Shown: positions 8,470-16,747 of the stretch, piece after piece | Layout: every line of letters begins with the position of its first letter | How positions within the stretch are numbered: the first letter of the stretch is position 1 | NCBI GenBank assembly: GCA_025359125.1 | Contig: JANYHI010000068.1 | Span: 62,001 to 126,000, forward strand | DNA from: Cytophagales bacterium | GTDB lineage: Bacteria > Bacteroidota > Bacteroidia > Cytophagales > Cyclobacteriaceae | Length of the DNA: 64,000 bases | Direction of reading: 5' to 3' | Program-made: the position numbers and the translations under genes | Notes under the pieces: model-generated | Databases searched by the model: none | Told to the model about the DNA's origin: nothing | The model's input: only the letters and a program-made list of their open reading frames with translations

Positions 8470-8775
8470 ATGACTTTATCAGAATTTGAATTAATACTTC
8501 AAGAAAATAGGCCGCCCGATGGGCTAACTCCGTGTTTAAAGGCCTTGTGGTTTGATGCGATGGAAAATTGGCAGCGTGCACACGAAATTGTTCAAGAGAT
8601 AGAAACGAAAGAAGGAAGTTGGATGCATGCCTATCTACACAGAAAAGAAGGCGATGAATCCAATGCAAGGTATTGGTATAACAGAGCAAGTAAAAAATTT
8701 CCAACTTCTGATTTACAAGAAGAATGGAAACAGCTTGCTGTTTACTTCCTTGAAAAGACTGAGAAAGAATCCTAG
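8470..8775 (+). CDS. Small conserved protein of unknown function (HAYLHRKEGD type)
   Basis: A 101-residue soluble protein. The centre has AHEIVQEIETKEGSWMHAYL followed by HRKEGDESNARYWYNRA, a block I recognise as recurring in short uncharacterised proteins of several bacterial phyla; I know of no assigned function. The pattern, two helices followed by N-A-x-Y-W-Y-x-R-A, resembles a single TPR-like hairpin. There is no signal peptide or membrane segment. The gene is divergent from the repeat protein and convergent with the E1 gene, whose end it overlaps by 4 nt. The first ATG in the frame was taken as the start. Confidence 0.75.
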   Translation: MTLSEFELILQENRPPDGLTPCLKALWFDAMENWQRAHEIVQEIETKEGSWMHAYLHRKEGDESNARYWYNRASKKFPTSDLQEEWKQLAVYFLEKTEKES

Positions 8776-10751
8776 TATTTCAGTAACTCCTCAATTTTTG
8801 ATTTTAATCTTCCTTTTGGTAAAAAATTATTTTCTAACGTTGGCGCAAATGGAATAGCTGTGTCTAAACTTGCAACCCGCATAATGGGTGCATCTAAATC
8901 AGAAAATAAATTTTCATTTATCCAGGCACAGAGTTCAGCGCCAATGCCCCCGGTTAAAGTATCTTCGTGGAGAATCAAAACCCTGTTTGTTTTTTTTACA
9001 GTTTGGGTTACCGCTTCTTTATCCCACGGAAGCAATGTTCTCAAGTCTAAGACATCTGCGCTTACATCGGGCATAGCTTCTAATATTTCTTTAGCCCAAT
9101 GCACTCCCATGCCATAGGTAATAATTGAAATCGAGTTGCCTTCGCTCACTAAGTTTGCTTTTCCGATTTCTACGGTATAATAATCGTCTGGTATCTCGTC
9201 TTTAACGGATCGGTATAATACCTTGTGTTCAAAATATAAATACGGATTTGGATCTTCTAGAGCAGCACACAAAAGTCCTTTTGCATCATACGGATTTGAG
9301 GGATAGACAATCTTTAATCCGGGCGTATGAAAAAACCATGCTTCATTACTTTGCGAGTGAAACGGGCCTGCGGCAGTACCCGCTCCCGTTGGCATCCGAA
9401 CTACAACATCAGCCACTTGCCCCCAGCGCCAATGAGTCTTTGCTAAATTATTTATAATCTGATTAAAGCCTTCGGTTACAAAATCAGCAAACTGCATTTC
9501 CACCATTGCCTTCATTCCTTTTATGGAGAGCCCCAGCCCAGTGCCAACTATTGCGGCCTCACATAGCGGAGTATTTCTTACTCGCTCTTTTCCAAACTTT
9601 TCAACAAAGCCATCGGTAATTTTAAATACGCCACCATATTCAGCAATGTCTTGCCCCATCAACACTAGATTATCGTGCCTGTCCATACTTTGACGCAGGC
9701 CATCGCTAATGGCATCTATAAATCTTTTTTCTGATTTCTTATTGGAAGTTGGCTCAACAATATTTTGAATGGAAGGCGCATACACATCATTCAATTCAGT
9801 TTGGGTATTTGCTACAGGATGGGTTTCCTCAAAGGCAACATCCAAACCATCTTCGATTTCTTTTTTTATTTTCTTTCGGATTGAGTCTATGAATTTTTGA
9901 TCGATAACCTTTTCAGAAACTAAAAACTTTTCGTAGTTATCGAGTGGATCTTTTTTAGCCCACTCGTCCATCAATTTTTTAGGAACATATTTAGTGCCAC
10001 TGGCTTCTTCGTGGCCACGCATACGGAACGTGATGCACTCTAATAAAATTGGCCGCGGAGTTTTTCGTAAACTTTCTGCCAGTGATTTCACTGTATCAAA
10101 CACTTCTAAAATATTATTTCCATCTACCTGCACGCCTTCTATTCCATACCCGATTGCTTTATCGATAAACTGTTTGCATCTGAATTGTTCGCTGCTTGGA
10201 GTGCTCAGTCCATAACCATTATTTTCAATCACAAAAATGACAGGCAAGTCCCAAACGGCCGCCACATTTAATGCTTCATGAAAATCTCCCTGACTTGTGC
10301 CTCCATCGCCATTAAAAACAACGGTAACTTTATTTTCTTTTTTTAGTTTGGAGGCTAGGGCAATTCCATCGGCTACGCCATTTTGTGGGCCGAGGTGAGA
10401 AATCATTCCAACGATATGATGTTCATTAGTGCCAAAGTGAAAAGAACGATCTCTGCCTTTGGTGTAGCCACTCATGGTGCCTTGCCATTGTGCGAATAGT
10501 TTTTCAAAAGGAATATCTCGCCCTGTGAAAACCCCAAGGTTACGATGCATCGGTAAAATATATTCGTCTTTATCTAGGGCGGCAGTGATTCCTACCGAGA
10601 TAGCTTCTTGCCCGATGCCGCTAAACCATTTGCTGATTTTATTTTGCCGAAGAAGAATCAACATCTTCTCTTCAATCATGCGAGGCTTCAAAAGGCGCTC
10701 ATACAAATTTTGAAGAGTTTGGTCAGTATTTTTTTTGCGGAGGAATTTCAT
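8772..10751 (-). CDS. 2-oxoacid dehydrogenase E1 component, alpha and beta subunits fused
   Basis: The thiamine-diphosphate E1 enzyme decarboxylates a 2-oxoacid and passes the acyl group to the lipoyl E2. The 659-residue chain joins an alpha-type domain (about 15-325) to a beta-type domain (about 342-659). The ThDP motif is intact: GDG at 148-150 and NN at 177-178 (VIENNGYGLST). The beta half has GQDIAEYGGVFKITDGF, EMQFADF and the transketolase C-terminal region (LILHEDTLTGGIG). Fused chains of this length are usual in Bacteroidota and are often annotated as branched-chain 2-oxoisovalerate dehydrogenase, but pyruvate or another 2-oxoacid cannot be excluded. No E2 or E3 is adjacent. It has its own promoter at 10769-10796. 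Confidence 0.9.
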   Translation of the reverse strand: MKFLRKKNTDQTLQNLYERLLKPRMIEEKMLILLRQNKISKWFSGIGQEAISVGITAALDKDEYILPMHRNLGVFTGRDIPFEKLFAQWQGTMSGYTKGRDRSFHFGTNEHHIVGMISHLGPQNGVADGIALASKLKKENKVTVVFNGDGGTSQGDFHEALNVAAVWDLPVIFVIENNGYGLSTPSSEQFRCKQFIDKAIGYGIEGVQVDGNNILEVFDTVKSLAESLRKTPRPILLECITFRMRGHEEASGTKYVPKKLMDEWAKKDPLDNYEKFLVSEKVIDQKFIDSIRKKIKKEIEDGLDVAFEETHPVANTQTELNDVYAPSIQNIVEPTSNKKSEKRFIDAISDGLRQSMDRHDNLVLMGQDIAEYGGVFKITDGFVEKFGKERVRNTPLCEAAIVGTGLGLSIKGMKAMVEMQFADFVTEGFNQIINNLAKTHWRWGQVADVVVRMPTGAGTAAGPFHSQSNEAWFFHTPGLKIVYPSNPYDAKGLLCAALEDPNPYLYFEHKVLYRSVKDEIPDDYYTVEIGKANLVSEGNSISIITYGMGVHWAKEILEAMPDVSADVLDLRTLLPWDKEAVTQTVKKTNRVLILHEDTLTGGIGAELCAWINENLFSDLDAPIMRVASLDTAIPFAPTLENNFLPKGRLKSKIEELLKY

Positions 10752-10768
10752 AATAAACAGAATTGCCG

Positions 10769-10796
10769 CAAAGTTAATGGAGTTTTACTCTTCCAA
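10769..10796 (-). promoter_or_regulatory. Bacteroidota-type promoter of the fused E1 gene
   Basis: Minus-strand TTG (10794-10796), 17-nt spacer, TAACTTTG (10769-10776), an exact TAnnTTTG box. The predicted transcript start lies near 10762, about 11 nt ahead of the ATG at 10751. Confidence 0.7.
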
Positions 10797-10823
10797 AACA
10801 CAATAGGATTGTGTGAGGATTAA

Positions 10824-11831
10824 TTAAGCAGCCTTCTCTTTCACCAACTCTAAATCCGGCTTACTTTCGTCTGTCAATTTTACTTTCCCTCTTTCGTTGC
10901 GGGTAACGCGCGAGTAAAGTGAAATATTTTTATCGAATAAAAACCGGAAGAAAAGTTTTGTCCACGATTGGTGGGATTTTAATGTTTCGTAATAGCCAGA
11001 TGCTTGTTTCTTTACTAGAGGTAATCTGTTCCAGGGTACGGAAGGAAAATCATGATGCTCATTATGATAGCCAACATTAAAAGCTAGCGAGTTTAAGGGG
11101 CCGTAGTAGCTGTATGTTTCTTGATTTTCATCTAGTGTGAGATAATGTTCCTGAATCCATCTCGCGCCAAGCGGATGAAGACCTACAGAAAAGAAAAAAC
11201 TCAATAGCATAAAAATCAAAGCCTTGGGGCCGATGAATACCCAAACTGCAATGTTAAATGCAATTTGAACTATCCAGTTAGCAACAATCCAACCATCAAC
11301 GGGTTTAATTTCCGTCAACCGAAAAGTTCTGATCACTTGAAACACTGGAAAGAGTAACAACCAAATGGCTTTACCCAATGTTGTATTCCGGATGACTTTG
11401 GCTTCCCAAAAATCCGGCAAGTCGGCATCTAATTCATGCACACCCTGAAAAGAGTGATGTTTAATGTGGTATCTAAAAAATGAAATTGCGCTCGGTAGTG
11501 TGTGTGGCAAGTTGGCAATAATGCCAGCAATGTAATTAGCGGCTCTACTTTTGAAAAGCAGGTGATGAGAGCATTCGTGTATCATTACAAACAAAGCATG
11601 ATTAAAAAATGCTCCGATCACATAAGCAATTACGATAACCATCCACCAGGCACTGTCTTTCAATAAATAAGAAATCAAAATCATTCCACCAACCAATCCA
11701 AAAATTGCTAAAAGTGTGAGCGGATTTTTGCCCATCAGTTGTTTCACCTCAGGATGTTGAGACATAATCTCCTTCATGCGGATGCGATGTGGTTCTGAGG
11801 TATCGGAGAAACGGAACGAATCAGTGGTCAT
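10824..11831 (-). CDS. Membrane desaturase resembling sphingolipid delta-4 (dihydroceramide) desaturase
   Basis: A 335-residue di-iron membrane desaturase. The three histidine boxes are HECSHH (85-90), HIKHH (122-126) and HNEHH (256-260), set among four to six membrane segments. Beyond the boxes it matches eukaryotic DES1/DEGS proteins: an N-terminal SEPHRIRMKEIMSQHPEVK, then HHSFQGVHELDADLP, GLHPLGARWIQEHY, ETYSYYGPLN, FNVGYHNEHHDFP, LPLVKKQASGYYETL and a closing SLYSRVTR. These agree in order and spacing with DES1, which introduces the 4,5 double bond into dihydroceramide. I infer a role in sphingolipid or long-chain lipid desaturation, fitting the sphingolipids made by many Cytophagales; the true substrate is untested. 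A TATCTTTG -7 box sits at 11851-11858, upstream of the ATG. Confidence 0.88.
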   Translation of the reverse strand: MTTDSFRFSDTSEPHRIRMKEIMSQHPEVKQLMGKNPLTLLAIFGLVGGMILISYLLKDSAWWMVIVIAYVIGAFFNHALFVMIHECSHHLLFKSRAANYIAGIIANLPHTLPSAISFFRYHIKHHSFQGVHELDADLPDFWEAKVIRNTTLGKAIWLLLFPVFQVIRTFRLTEIKPVDGWIVANWIVQIAFNIAVWVFIGPKALIFMLLSFFFSVGLHPLGARWIQEHYLTLDENQETYSYYGPLNSLAFNVGYHNEHHDFPSVPWNRLPLVKKQASGYYETLKSHQSWTKLFFRFLFDKNISLYSRVTRNERGKVKLTDESKPDLELVKEKAA

Positions 11832-11944
11832 AAATTCAATAATAAGATTACAAAGATACTTACTTTTTGTTCTTAACAGACTTTGTAAACTTATGTTTTC
11901 CTATGTCGGGGTAATCCAAAAACTAACCTTATTTTTGGTGCGAT

Positions 11945-13189
11945 ATGATAAAGTTTGATCAGTTTACGCTAGCCAATGGATTGCGCGTGATTGTACACGA
12001 AGACCCGACCGTACAGTTGGCGGTAATGAATATTTTGTATGATGTAGGCTCTAGAGATGAAGACCCTGCCAAAACAGGTTTTGCTCATTTATTTGAGCAT
12101 CTTATGTTTGGCGGATCTGCCAACATTGCAAGCTATGACGAGCCCTTGCAGCTAGTAGGCGGAGAGAACAATGCATTTACCAGTACAGATATTACTAATT
12201 TTTATTTAACAGTTCCTGCGGCTAATATCGAAACCGGATTTTGGTTGGAAAGCGATCGCATGATGAGTTTGTCGTTCGACCCCACTGTGTTGGAGGTGCA
12301 ACGCAAAGTGGTGATAGAAGAATTTAAACAGCGATATCTCAATCAACCTTATGGCGATGTATGGTTGAAGCTTCGGCCACTGGCATTTCAAAAGCACCCG
12401 TATCAATGGGCAACCATCGGTAAAGAAATAAGTCATATTGAAAACGCAACGATAACAGATGTGAAAGATTTTTTCTTTCGTCATTACCTTCCTAATAATG
12501 CTGTGTTGGTGGTGGCAGGAAATGTAAACTTGCAACAAGTAAAAAATTTATCGGAGAAATGGTTTGGTTCAATTCCGGCAGTAAAAAGGCCGGAACGAAA
12601 TCTGATAGCCGAACCCAAACAAAAACACAAGCGCACGCTAGAAATAGAAGCAAAAGTACCTGCAAATGCGCTTTATAAAACTTGGCACATGAGCGGAAGG
12701 TTTCATGATGATTACTATGCCAGTGATTTTCTTAGCGATATTTTAAGCCGTGGCCAATCAAGTCGGTTGTATCATGCACTGGTAAAAGAAAAAGAAATCT
12801 TTACGTCTATTTCTTCTTTTGTGATGGGTACGGTAGACCCAGGCCTGCTGGTAGTAAATGGCCGTGTAAAAGATGGAATTGATTTAAAAGATGCGGAAGC
12901 TGAAGTGGATCGCGTTTTAAACGAGGTGTTACATCAAGGAATAACAGAAGAGGAACTACAGAAAGTAAAAAATCAAGCAGAGGCAAGTTTGCAATTTGGT
13001 GAAGTAGAGGTGCTCAATCGTGCAATGAATTTGGCATTTGCCTCTTTATCGGGCGATGCAGATCTGGTAAATAAGGAAGCGCAGTTGATGGAACAAATTT
13101 CTTTGGATGATATAAACAGAGTTTCTTCTCAAATATTGAGAGAAGAAAATTCAAGCGTTCTCTACTACAAGGGCGTTAAGAAAGAGTAG
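11945..13189 (+). CDS. M16 family zinc metallopeptidase (single domain pair, catalytic)
   Basis: A 414-residue insulinase/processing-peptidase relative. The inverted zinc motif H48-L-F-E51-H52 lies in GFAHLFEHLMFGG, and a downstream Glu around 125-126 (VIEEFKQRY) is the likely third ligand. A second M16C domain follows (about 160-345). No signal peptide is visible, so it is probably cytoplasmic. In many Bacteroidota an active M16B subunit is followed by an inactive partner gene; here only the active-type chain is present, and the next gene is a convergent histidine kinase whose end overlaps by 14 nt. It may therefore act as a homodimer or pair with a partner elsewhere. Confidence 0.9.
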   Translation: MIKFDQFTLANGLRVIVHEDPTVQLAVMNILYDVGSRDEDPAKTGFAHLFEHLMFGGSANIASYDEPLQLVGGENNAFTSTDITNFYLTVPAANIETGFWLESDRMMSLSFDPTVLEVQRKVVIEEFKQRYLNQPYGDVWLKLRPLAFQKHPYQWATIGKEISHIENATITDVKDFFFRHYLPNNAVLVVAGNVNLQQVKNLSEKWFGSIPAVKRPERNLIAEPKQKHKRTLEIEAKVPANALYKTWHMSGRFHDDYYASDFLSDILSRGQSSRLYHALVKEKEIFTSISSFVMGTVDPGLLVVNGRVKDGIDLKDAEAEVDRVLNEVLHQGITEEELQKVKNQAEASLQFGEVEVLNRAMNLAFASLSGDADLVNKEAQLMEQISLDDINRVSSQILREENSSVLYYKGVKKE

Positions 13190-14879
13190 GGAGCGAAAAA
13201 GAAAAAACAGAACCATTTCCTTCTTTAGATTCTACCCAAATATCGCCACCTAATTTCTGAAGCGTTTCTTTTACAATATAAAGCCCTAATCCCGAGCCTT
13301 CTGAATTTTCAGATGCACGAAAGAACATATCAAAAATGCGATGATGATATGCCGAACTAATTCCCGTTCCATTATCAGATATACTTACTACAAATGTATT
13401 GTTTGAACTAGCTTGTCCGCTTATTTTTATATATGGATGTTCCTCTTCAGCTCTTTGATATTTATAAGAATTAGAAATCAAATTATTAAGAACCACTTTC
13501 AACCGACTGACATCAGTGGTTATCGATAAAGCAAGATCGATGTTTATTTCTACTTTCAATTTTTTATTGGTATAAGAATAAGCAAGGTTATCAACCACTT
13601 CTTTTACAATGTTGTGTAAAGAATGTTTTGTAAGCACCAAATCAAGCCTTGTATTTCTGGAATAGTCTGTTACCTCTTTAATAAATCCTTCCATTACTTT
13701 AATACGATCTTTCATCATCCCATGATAAATTCTGAAATCTTCAATCACTTCTGTTTTTTCCGAAAGATTGATTAAACCCAATAATGAACTTAAGGGTGCG
13801 CGCATATCGTGCGAAGCGCTATAAACAAATCTGTCCAGTTCTTCATTTGTTTTTGCTAACTGAATATTTTTGAGTGTGATTTCTCCTTCTGATTTTTTAC
13901 GATCATCAATATCAATCAGCGATCCTATCACAAATGCTGCCTGATTATTGATGCCCGGTTTTACCATTCCGCTATCTAAAAACCATTTGTATTTTCCTGA
14001 TTTCGTCCTAATCCTTACTTCAGATTGGTAAGGCTCTAGTGTTTTTAAAACAATTTGAATTTTTTGATGCGTAGTTTCTCCATCTTCCGGATGAACGTAA
14101 GAAATAAATTGATCAATTGAAATAGTGGATAGTTCGCTTGCAGTATATCCTAACAACTCCTTCCACTGCGTACTTACATAAATGATATTGTCCAATAAGC
14201 TCCACTCATAAATACCTGCCCTACTTCCTTTTACAGCCATTTCAAATCGCTCTTTGCTTATTTTTAATTCCTCCGTGGTGGAAACCAATTGGTTTTGATT
14301 TTCTATTAATTTCTTTTCAGATTCAAAATTTTCTCGGATCAAAAAATAAACAATCATTGCGCACGTTACACTGCCAATGATAAAGTTTGCAACAAAATTA
14401 ATGCGTGTACTTACTTCATCGTATCTAGGTGGAGGAACCAAATTGAAATTATAAAAAAAAGCAAGCAAGCCGAGCCCTATTGATAAGCCTACACATACAA
14501 TGGCAAAATATTTATACTTGTAACCGAATAGTATCAAAGAAGTAAGCGCGCACCCAATAAAATAAAAAAATATTCCGCCATAGTGGCTATCGGTATCTGC
14601 AAAAAGAAATACAACCGAATTGGAAAGTATAATAATTTGAGCATTGGTTAGTGTGTAATAGCCCATTCTATTTAATGCAATGCCCAGGATGCCGATCAAT
14701 AATATTCCTGTATACCAGGGAATAAAGACGCTTACTCCAACATAAGTATCAAGCCACAAGTAAAAAATTGAAATGAAAATAATGATCAGGTTGAACTGAA
14801 TCCTCAGCGTAGCATATTTATAATCAGTGCTTTCTTTTAAAACTTTATTACCCAAAAGCAGCTGAATAAACTTTTTCAT
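13176..14879 (-). CDS. Membrane PAS-domain sensor histidine kinase
   Basis: A 567-residue kinase. About six membrane helices fill residues 25-182 and a short coiled linker follows. A PAS fold lies at about 211-328 (YEWSLLDNIIYVSTQWKELL, with a PAC end VIGSLIDIDDRKKSE). The HisKA helix carries H357 in SASHDMRAPLSSL. The ATPase domain has the N box (LNNLISNSYKY), G1 (ISDNGTGIS) and G2 (GSGLGLYIV). It should autophosphorylate and pass the phosphate to a response regulator, but none is next to it, so it is an orphan kinase. The signal is unknown. Its 3' end overlaps the M16 gene by 14 nt on the other strand. Confidence 0.92.
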   Translation of the reverse strand: MKKFIQLLLGNKVLKESTDYKYATLRIQFNLIIIFISIFYLWLDTYVGVSVFIPWYTGILLIGILGIALNRMGYYTLTNAQIIILSNSVVFLFADTDSHYGGIFFYFIGCALTSLILFGYKYKYFAIVCVGLSIGLGLLAFFYNFNLVPPPRYDEVSTRINFVANFIIGSVTCAMIVYFLIRENFESEKKLIENQNQLVSTTEELKISKERFEMAVKGSRAGIYEWSLLDNIIYVSTQWKELLGYTASELSTISIDQFISYVHPEDGETTHQKIQIVLKTLEPYQSEVRIRTKSGKYKWFLDSGMVKPGINNQAAFVIGSLIDIDDRKKSEGEITLKNIQLAKTNEELDRFVYSASHDMRAPLSSLLGLINLSEKTEVIEDFRIYHGMMKDRIKVMEGFIKEVTDYSRNTRLDLVLTKHSLHNIVKEVVDNLAYSYTNKKLKVEINIDLALSITTDVSRLKVVLNNLISNSYKYQRAEEEHPYIKISGQASSNNTFVVSISDNGTGISSAYHHRIFDMFFRASENSEGSGLGLYIVKETLQKLGGDIWVESKEGNGSVFSFSLPTLS

Positions 14880-14962
14880 AAATCAATTTAATTATTAATT
14901 GCATAAATTGGCAAACGATAGAATATTCTTCGGAAATCTTTTTATAATTGATAGCGCTACTT

Positions 14963-15442
14963 ATGAAAATTAGAGTTGGGTTGGGGTTTGATGTGCATCA
15001 ACTGGAAGAAGGGAGAGATTTTTGGTTGGGAGGAATAAAACTTCCAGCAACCAAAGGAGCAGTGGGTCATTCCGATGCGGATGTGTTAATCCACGCCATC
15101 TGCGATGCTTTGTTAGGAGCCGCCAATTTGCGCGACATTGGGTTTCATTATTCAAATAAAGACGCGCAATGGAAAGGCCAAGATTCAAAATTCTTTTTAG
15201 TGGATGTGACAAAAAAACTTTTAGAGAAAGGTTGGACGGTTGAGAATGTAGACTGTACTATTGTTTTAGAAAATCCTAAGATCAATCCGCATATAGAAGA
15301 GATGAAAAAAGTATTAGCACCGTTAATGAACATAACAGGAGAAGATATCTCTATCAAGGCGACTACAAATGAAACGATGGGTTATGTTGGAAGAGAAGAA
15401 GGCGTGAACGCAATGGCGGTTGCGTTGATAAAAAAAGATTAA
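14963..15442 (+). CDS. ispF: 2-C-methyl-D-erythritol 2,4-cyclodiphosphate synthase
   Basis: Fifth step of the non-mevalonate (MEP) isoprenoid pathway: cyclises CDP-methylerythritol 2-phosphate with release of CMP. The 159-residue product starts MKIRVGLGFDVHQLEEG, with the zinc ligands D8 and H10, and has GHSDADVLIHAICDALLGAA with the third ligand His, followed by RDIGFHY. The C-terminus has ATTNETMGYVGREEG, the family signature. I chose ATG 14963 over an in-frame TTG at 14948, because the family begins at this residue and 159 residues is the normal length. mnmD starts directly after the stop codon, so the two are cotranscribed. Confidence 0.96.
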   Translation: MKIRVGLGFDVHQLEEGRDFWLGGIKLPATKGAVGHSDADVLIHAICDALLGAANLRDIGFHYSNKDAQWKGQDSKFFLVDVTKKLLEKGWTVENVDCTIVLENPKINPHIEEMKKVLAPLMNITGEDISIKATTNETMGYVGREEGVNAMAVALIKKD

Positions 15443-16111
15443 GTGAATCAAATTCATTTAATTGAAACTAAAGACGGATCTAGTTCTTTGTTGAATGTGA
15501 GTTTGAATGAAACCTATCACTCTACGCACGGTGCCATTCAAGAATCTAAACATGTTTTTATTGAGAGTGGGTTAAAACCATTTCTTATTTTTAAAAAAAG
15601 CGAACTTTCTATTTTAGAGATAGGATTTGGCACTGGCCTCAATACCTTACTTACGCTTTTGGCAACTGAGCAGCGCTCAATAAAGATTTACTACGAAACG
15701 GTTGAAGCATTTCCATTAGAGAATGATATCATTGCTACTTTGAATTACCCAAAGTTTTTACATGCAGAAAACGTATTTGAAAAAATTCACCGATCACATT
15801 GGAACGAAGCAGAAGAAATTGTTGCAAACTTTAAACTTAACAAGCGTGCGATAAAACTTGAGGAGGCTGTTTTTGAAAGAGAAAAATTTGATTTAATTTA
15901 TTTTGATGCGTTTGCTCCGGCTAAACAGCCGGAGCTATGGGAGCTTCCAATCTTGAAAAAAGTAGCTATTGCGATGAAACAAAATTCAATTTTTGTTACC
16001 TATTGCGCCAAAGGACAAGTGAGAAGGGATTTAATTTCTCTTGGATTAACGGTTGAGAAATTGCCCGGGCCTCCTGGCAAAAGAGAAATGTTGCGCGCAA
16101 AAAAGATTTAG
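15443..16111 (+). CDS. mnmD: tRNA 5-methylaminomethyl-2-thiouridine methyltransferase MnmD
   Basis: Completes the mnm5s2U modification at wobble U34 by SAM-dependent methylation of the aminomethyl group. The 222-residue protein is the stand-alone methyltransferase, without the MnmC oxidase domain. It has STHGAIQESKHVFIESGL, motif I LEIGFGTGLNTLL and the catalytic-region signature YFDAFAPAKQPELW, and ends with LPGPPGKREMLRA. It starts at GTG 15443, with no gap after the ispF stop. Its end overlaps the convergent nfu gene by 4 nt. The separate FAD oxidase partner found in other bacteria is not seen here. Confidence 0.92.
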   Translation: MNQIHLIETKDGSSSLLNVSLNETYHSTHGAIQESKHVFIESGLKPFLIFKKSELSILEIGFGTGLNTLLTLLATEQRSIKIYYETVEAFPLENDIIATLNYPKFLHAENVFEKIHRSHWNEAEEIVANFKLNKRAIKLEEAVFEREKFDLIYFDAFAPAKQPELWELPILKKVAIAMKQNSIFVTYCAKGQVRRDLISLGLTVEKLPGPPGKREMLRAKKI

Positions 16112-16683
16112 CCCAATGCCTCTACTTCCTCCACTTCTTCAGGCATCATTTTCTTGAAAAGATTTTCAATGCCTGCCTTTAATGTAATGGTAGACGATGG
16201 ACAACCACTGCATGAACCCTGCAATGCTACGGTAACTTTCTTGCCAATTAGAGAATGAAAAGTGATTGCTCCACCATCTTGTTCTACTGCGGGGCGAATG
16301 TATTCATCCAAAATGGTTTTGATTTTTTTGATGGTCTCTGTTTCTTCTTGCTCCACCGCTTCTGGAGTTTTTAAATCAAGAATTAACTTACCTGATTCTA
16401 AAAAATCGACAATGTGTTTTTTTAATGTCTCTTGAATTTCGATCCACTCAACATCTTCTTTTTTTGTAACTGTTACAAAATTGCTCATGTAAAAAACTCG
16501 ATCTACGAACGGATACATAAAAAGTTCTTGAGCGAGTGGTGCATTTTCTGCCTCGGCAGGTGAGGGGAAATCAAAGCTCATTCCTTCTGGCACCAACATC
16601 TCGTTAATAACAAACTTGAGAGAGTTAGGATTGGGATTCGACTCTAAGTATATATGAATGGCTTTAGGCGCTGGTTTTAGCAT
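16108..16683 (-). CDS. NifU/Nfu-type Fe-S cluster carrier protein
   Basis: A 191-residue iron-sulfur carrier. The N-terminal Nfu_N domain (about 8-95) starts IYLESNPNPNSLKFVIN, and the C-terminal NifU-like domain (about 117-185) carries the CxxC site C158-SG-C161 in GSCSGCPSSTITLK. This two-domain order is that of mitochondrial NFU1, which delivers 4Fe-4S clusters to targets such as lipoyl synthase. It is cytoplasmic. A TAGCTTTG -7 box is present on the minus strand at 16710-16717, just ahead of the ATG, without a clear -33 TTG. No isc or suf genes are in the window, so it probably serves a system encoded elsewhere. Confidence 0.93.
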   Translation of the reverse strand: MLKPAPKAIHIYLESNPNPNSLKFVINEMLVPEGMSFDFPSPAEAENAPLAQELFMYPFVDRVFYMSNFVTVTKKEDVEWIEIQETLKKHIVDFLESGKLILDLKTPEAVEQEETETIKKIKTILDEYIRPAVEQDGGAITFHSLIGKKVTVALQGSCSGCPSSTITLKAGIENLFKKMMPEEVEEVEALG

Positions 16684-16747
16684 GATGATAAGTTCTTTTT
16701 TAGTAGCAACAAAGCTAAGAAAATTAAGTTCGGGAGTTGATTGAAAT

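Noticed and set aside
11930-11937. TATTTTTG as promoter of the M16 peptidase
   Set aside because: The -7 box fits but there is no TTG 17-23 nt upstream and it lies only 7 nt from the ATG; left out as too weak.
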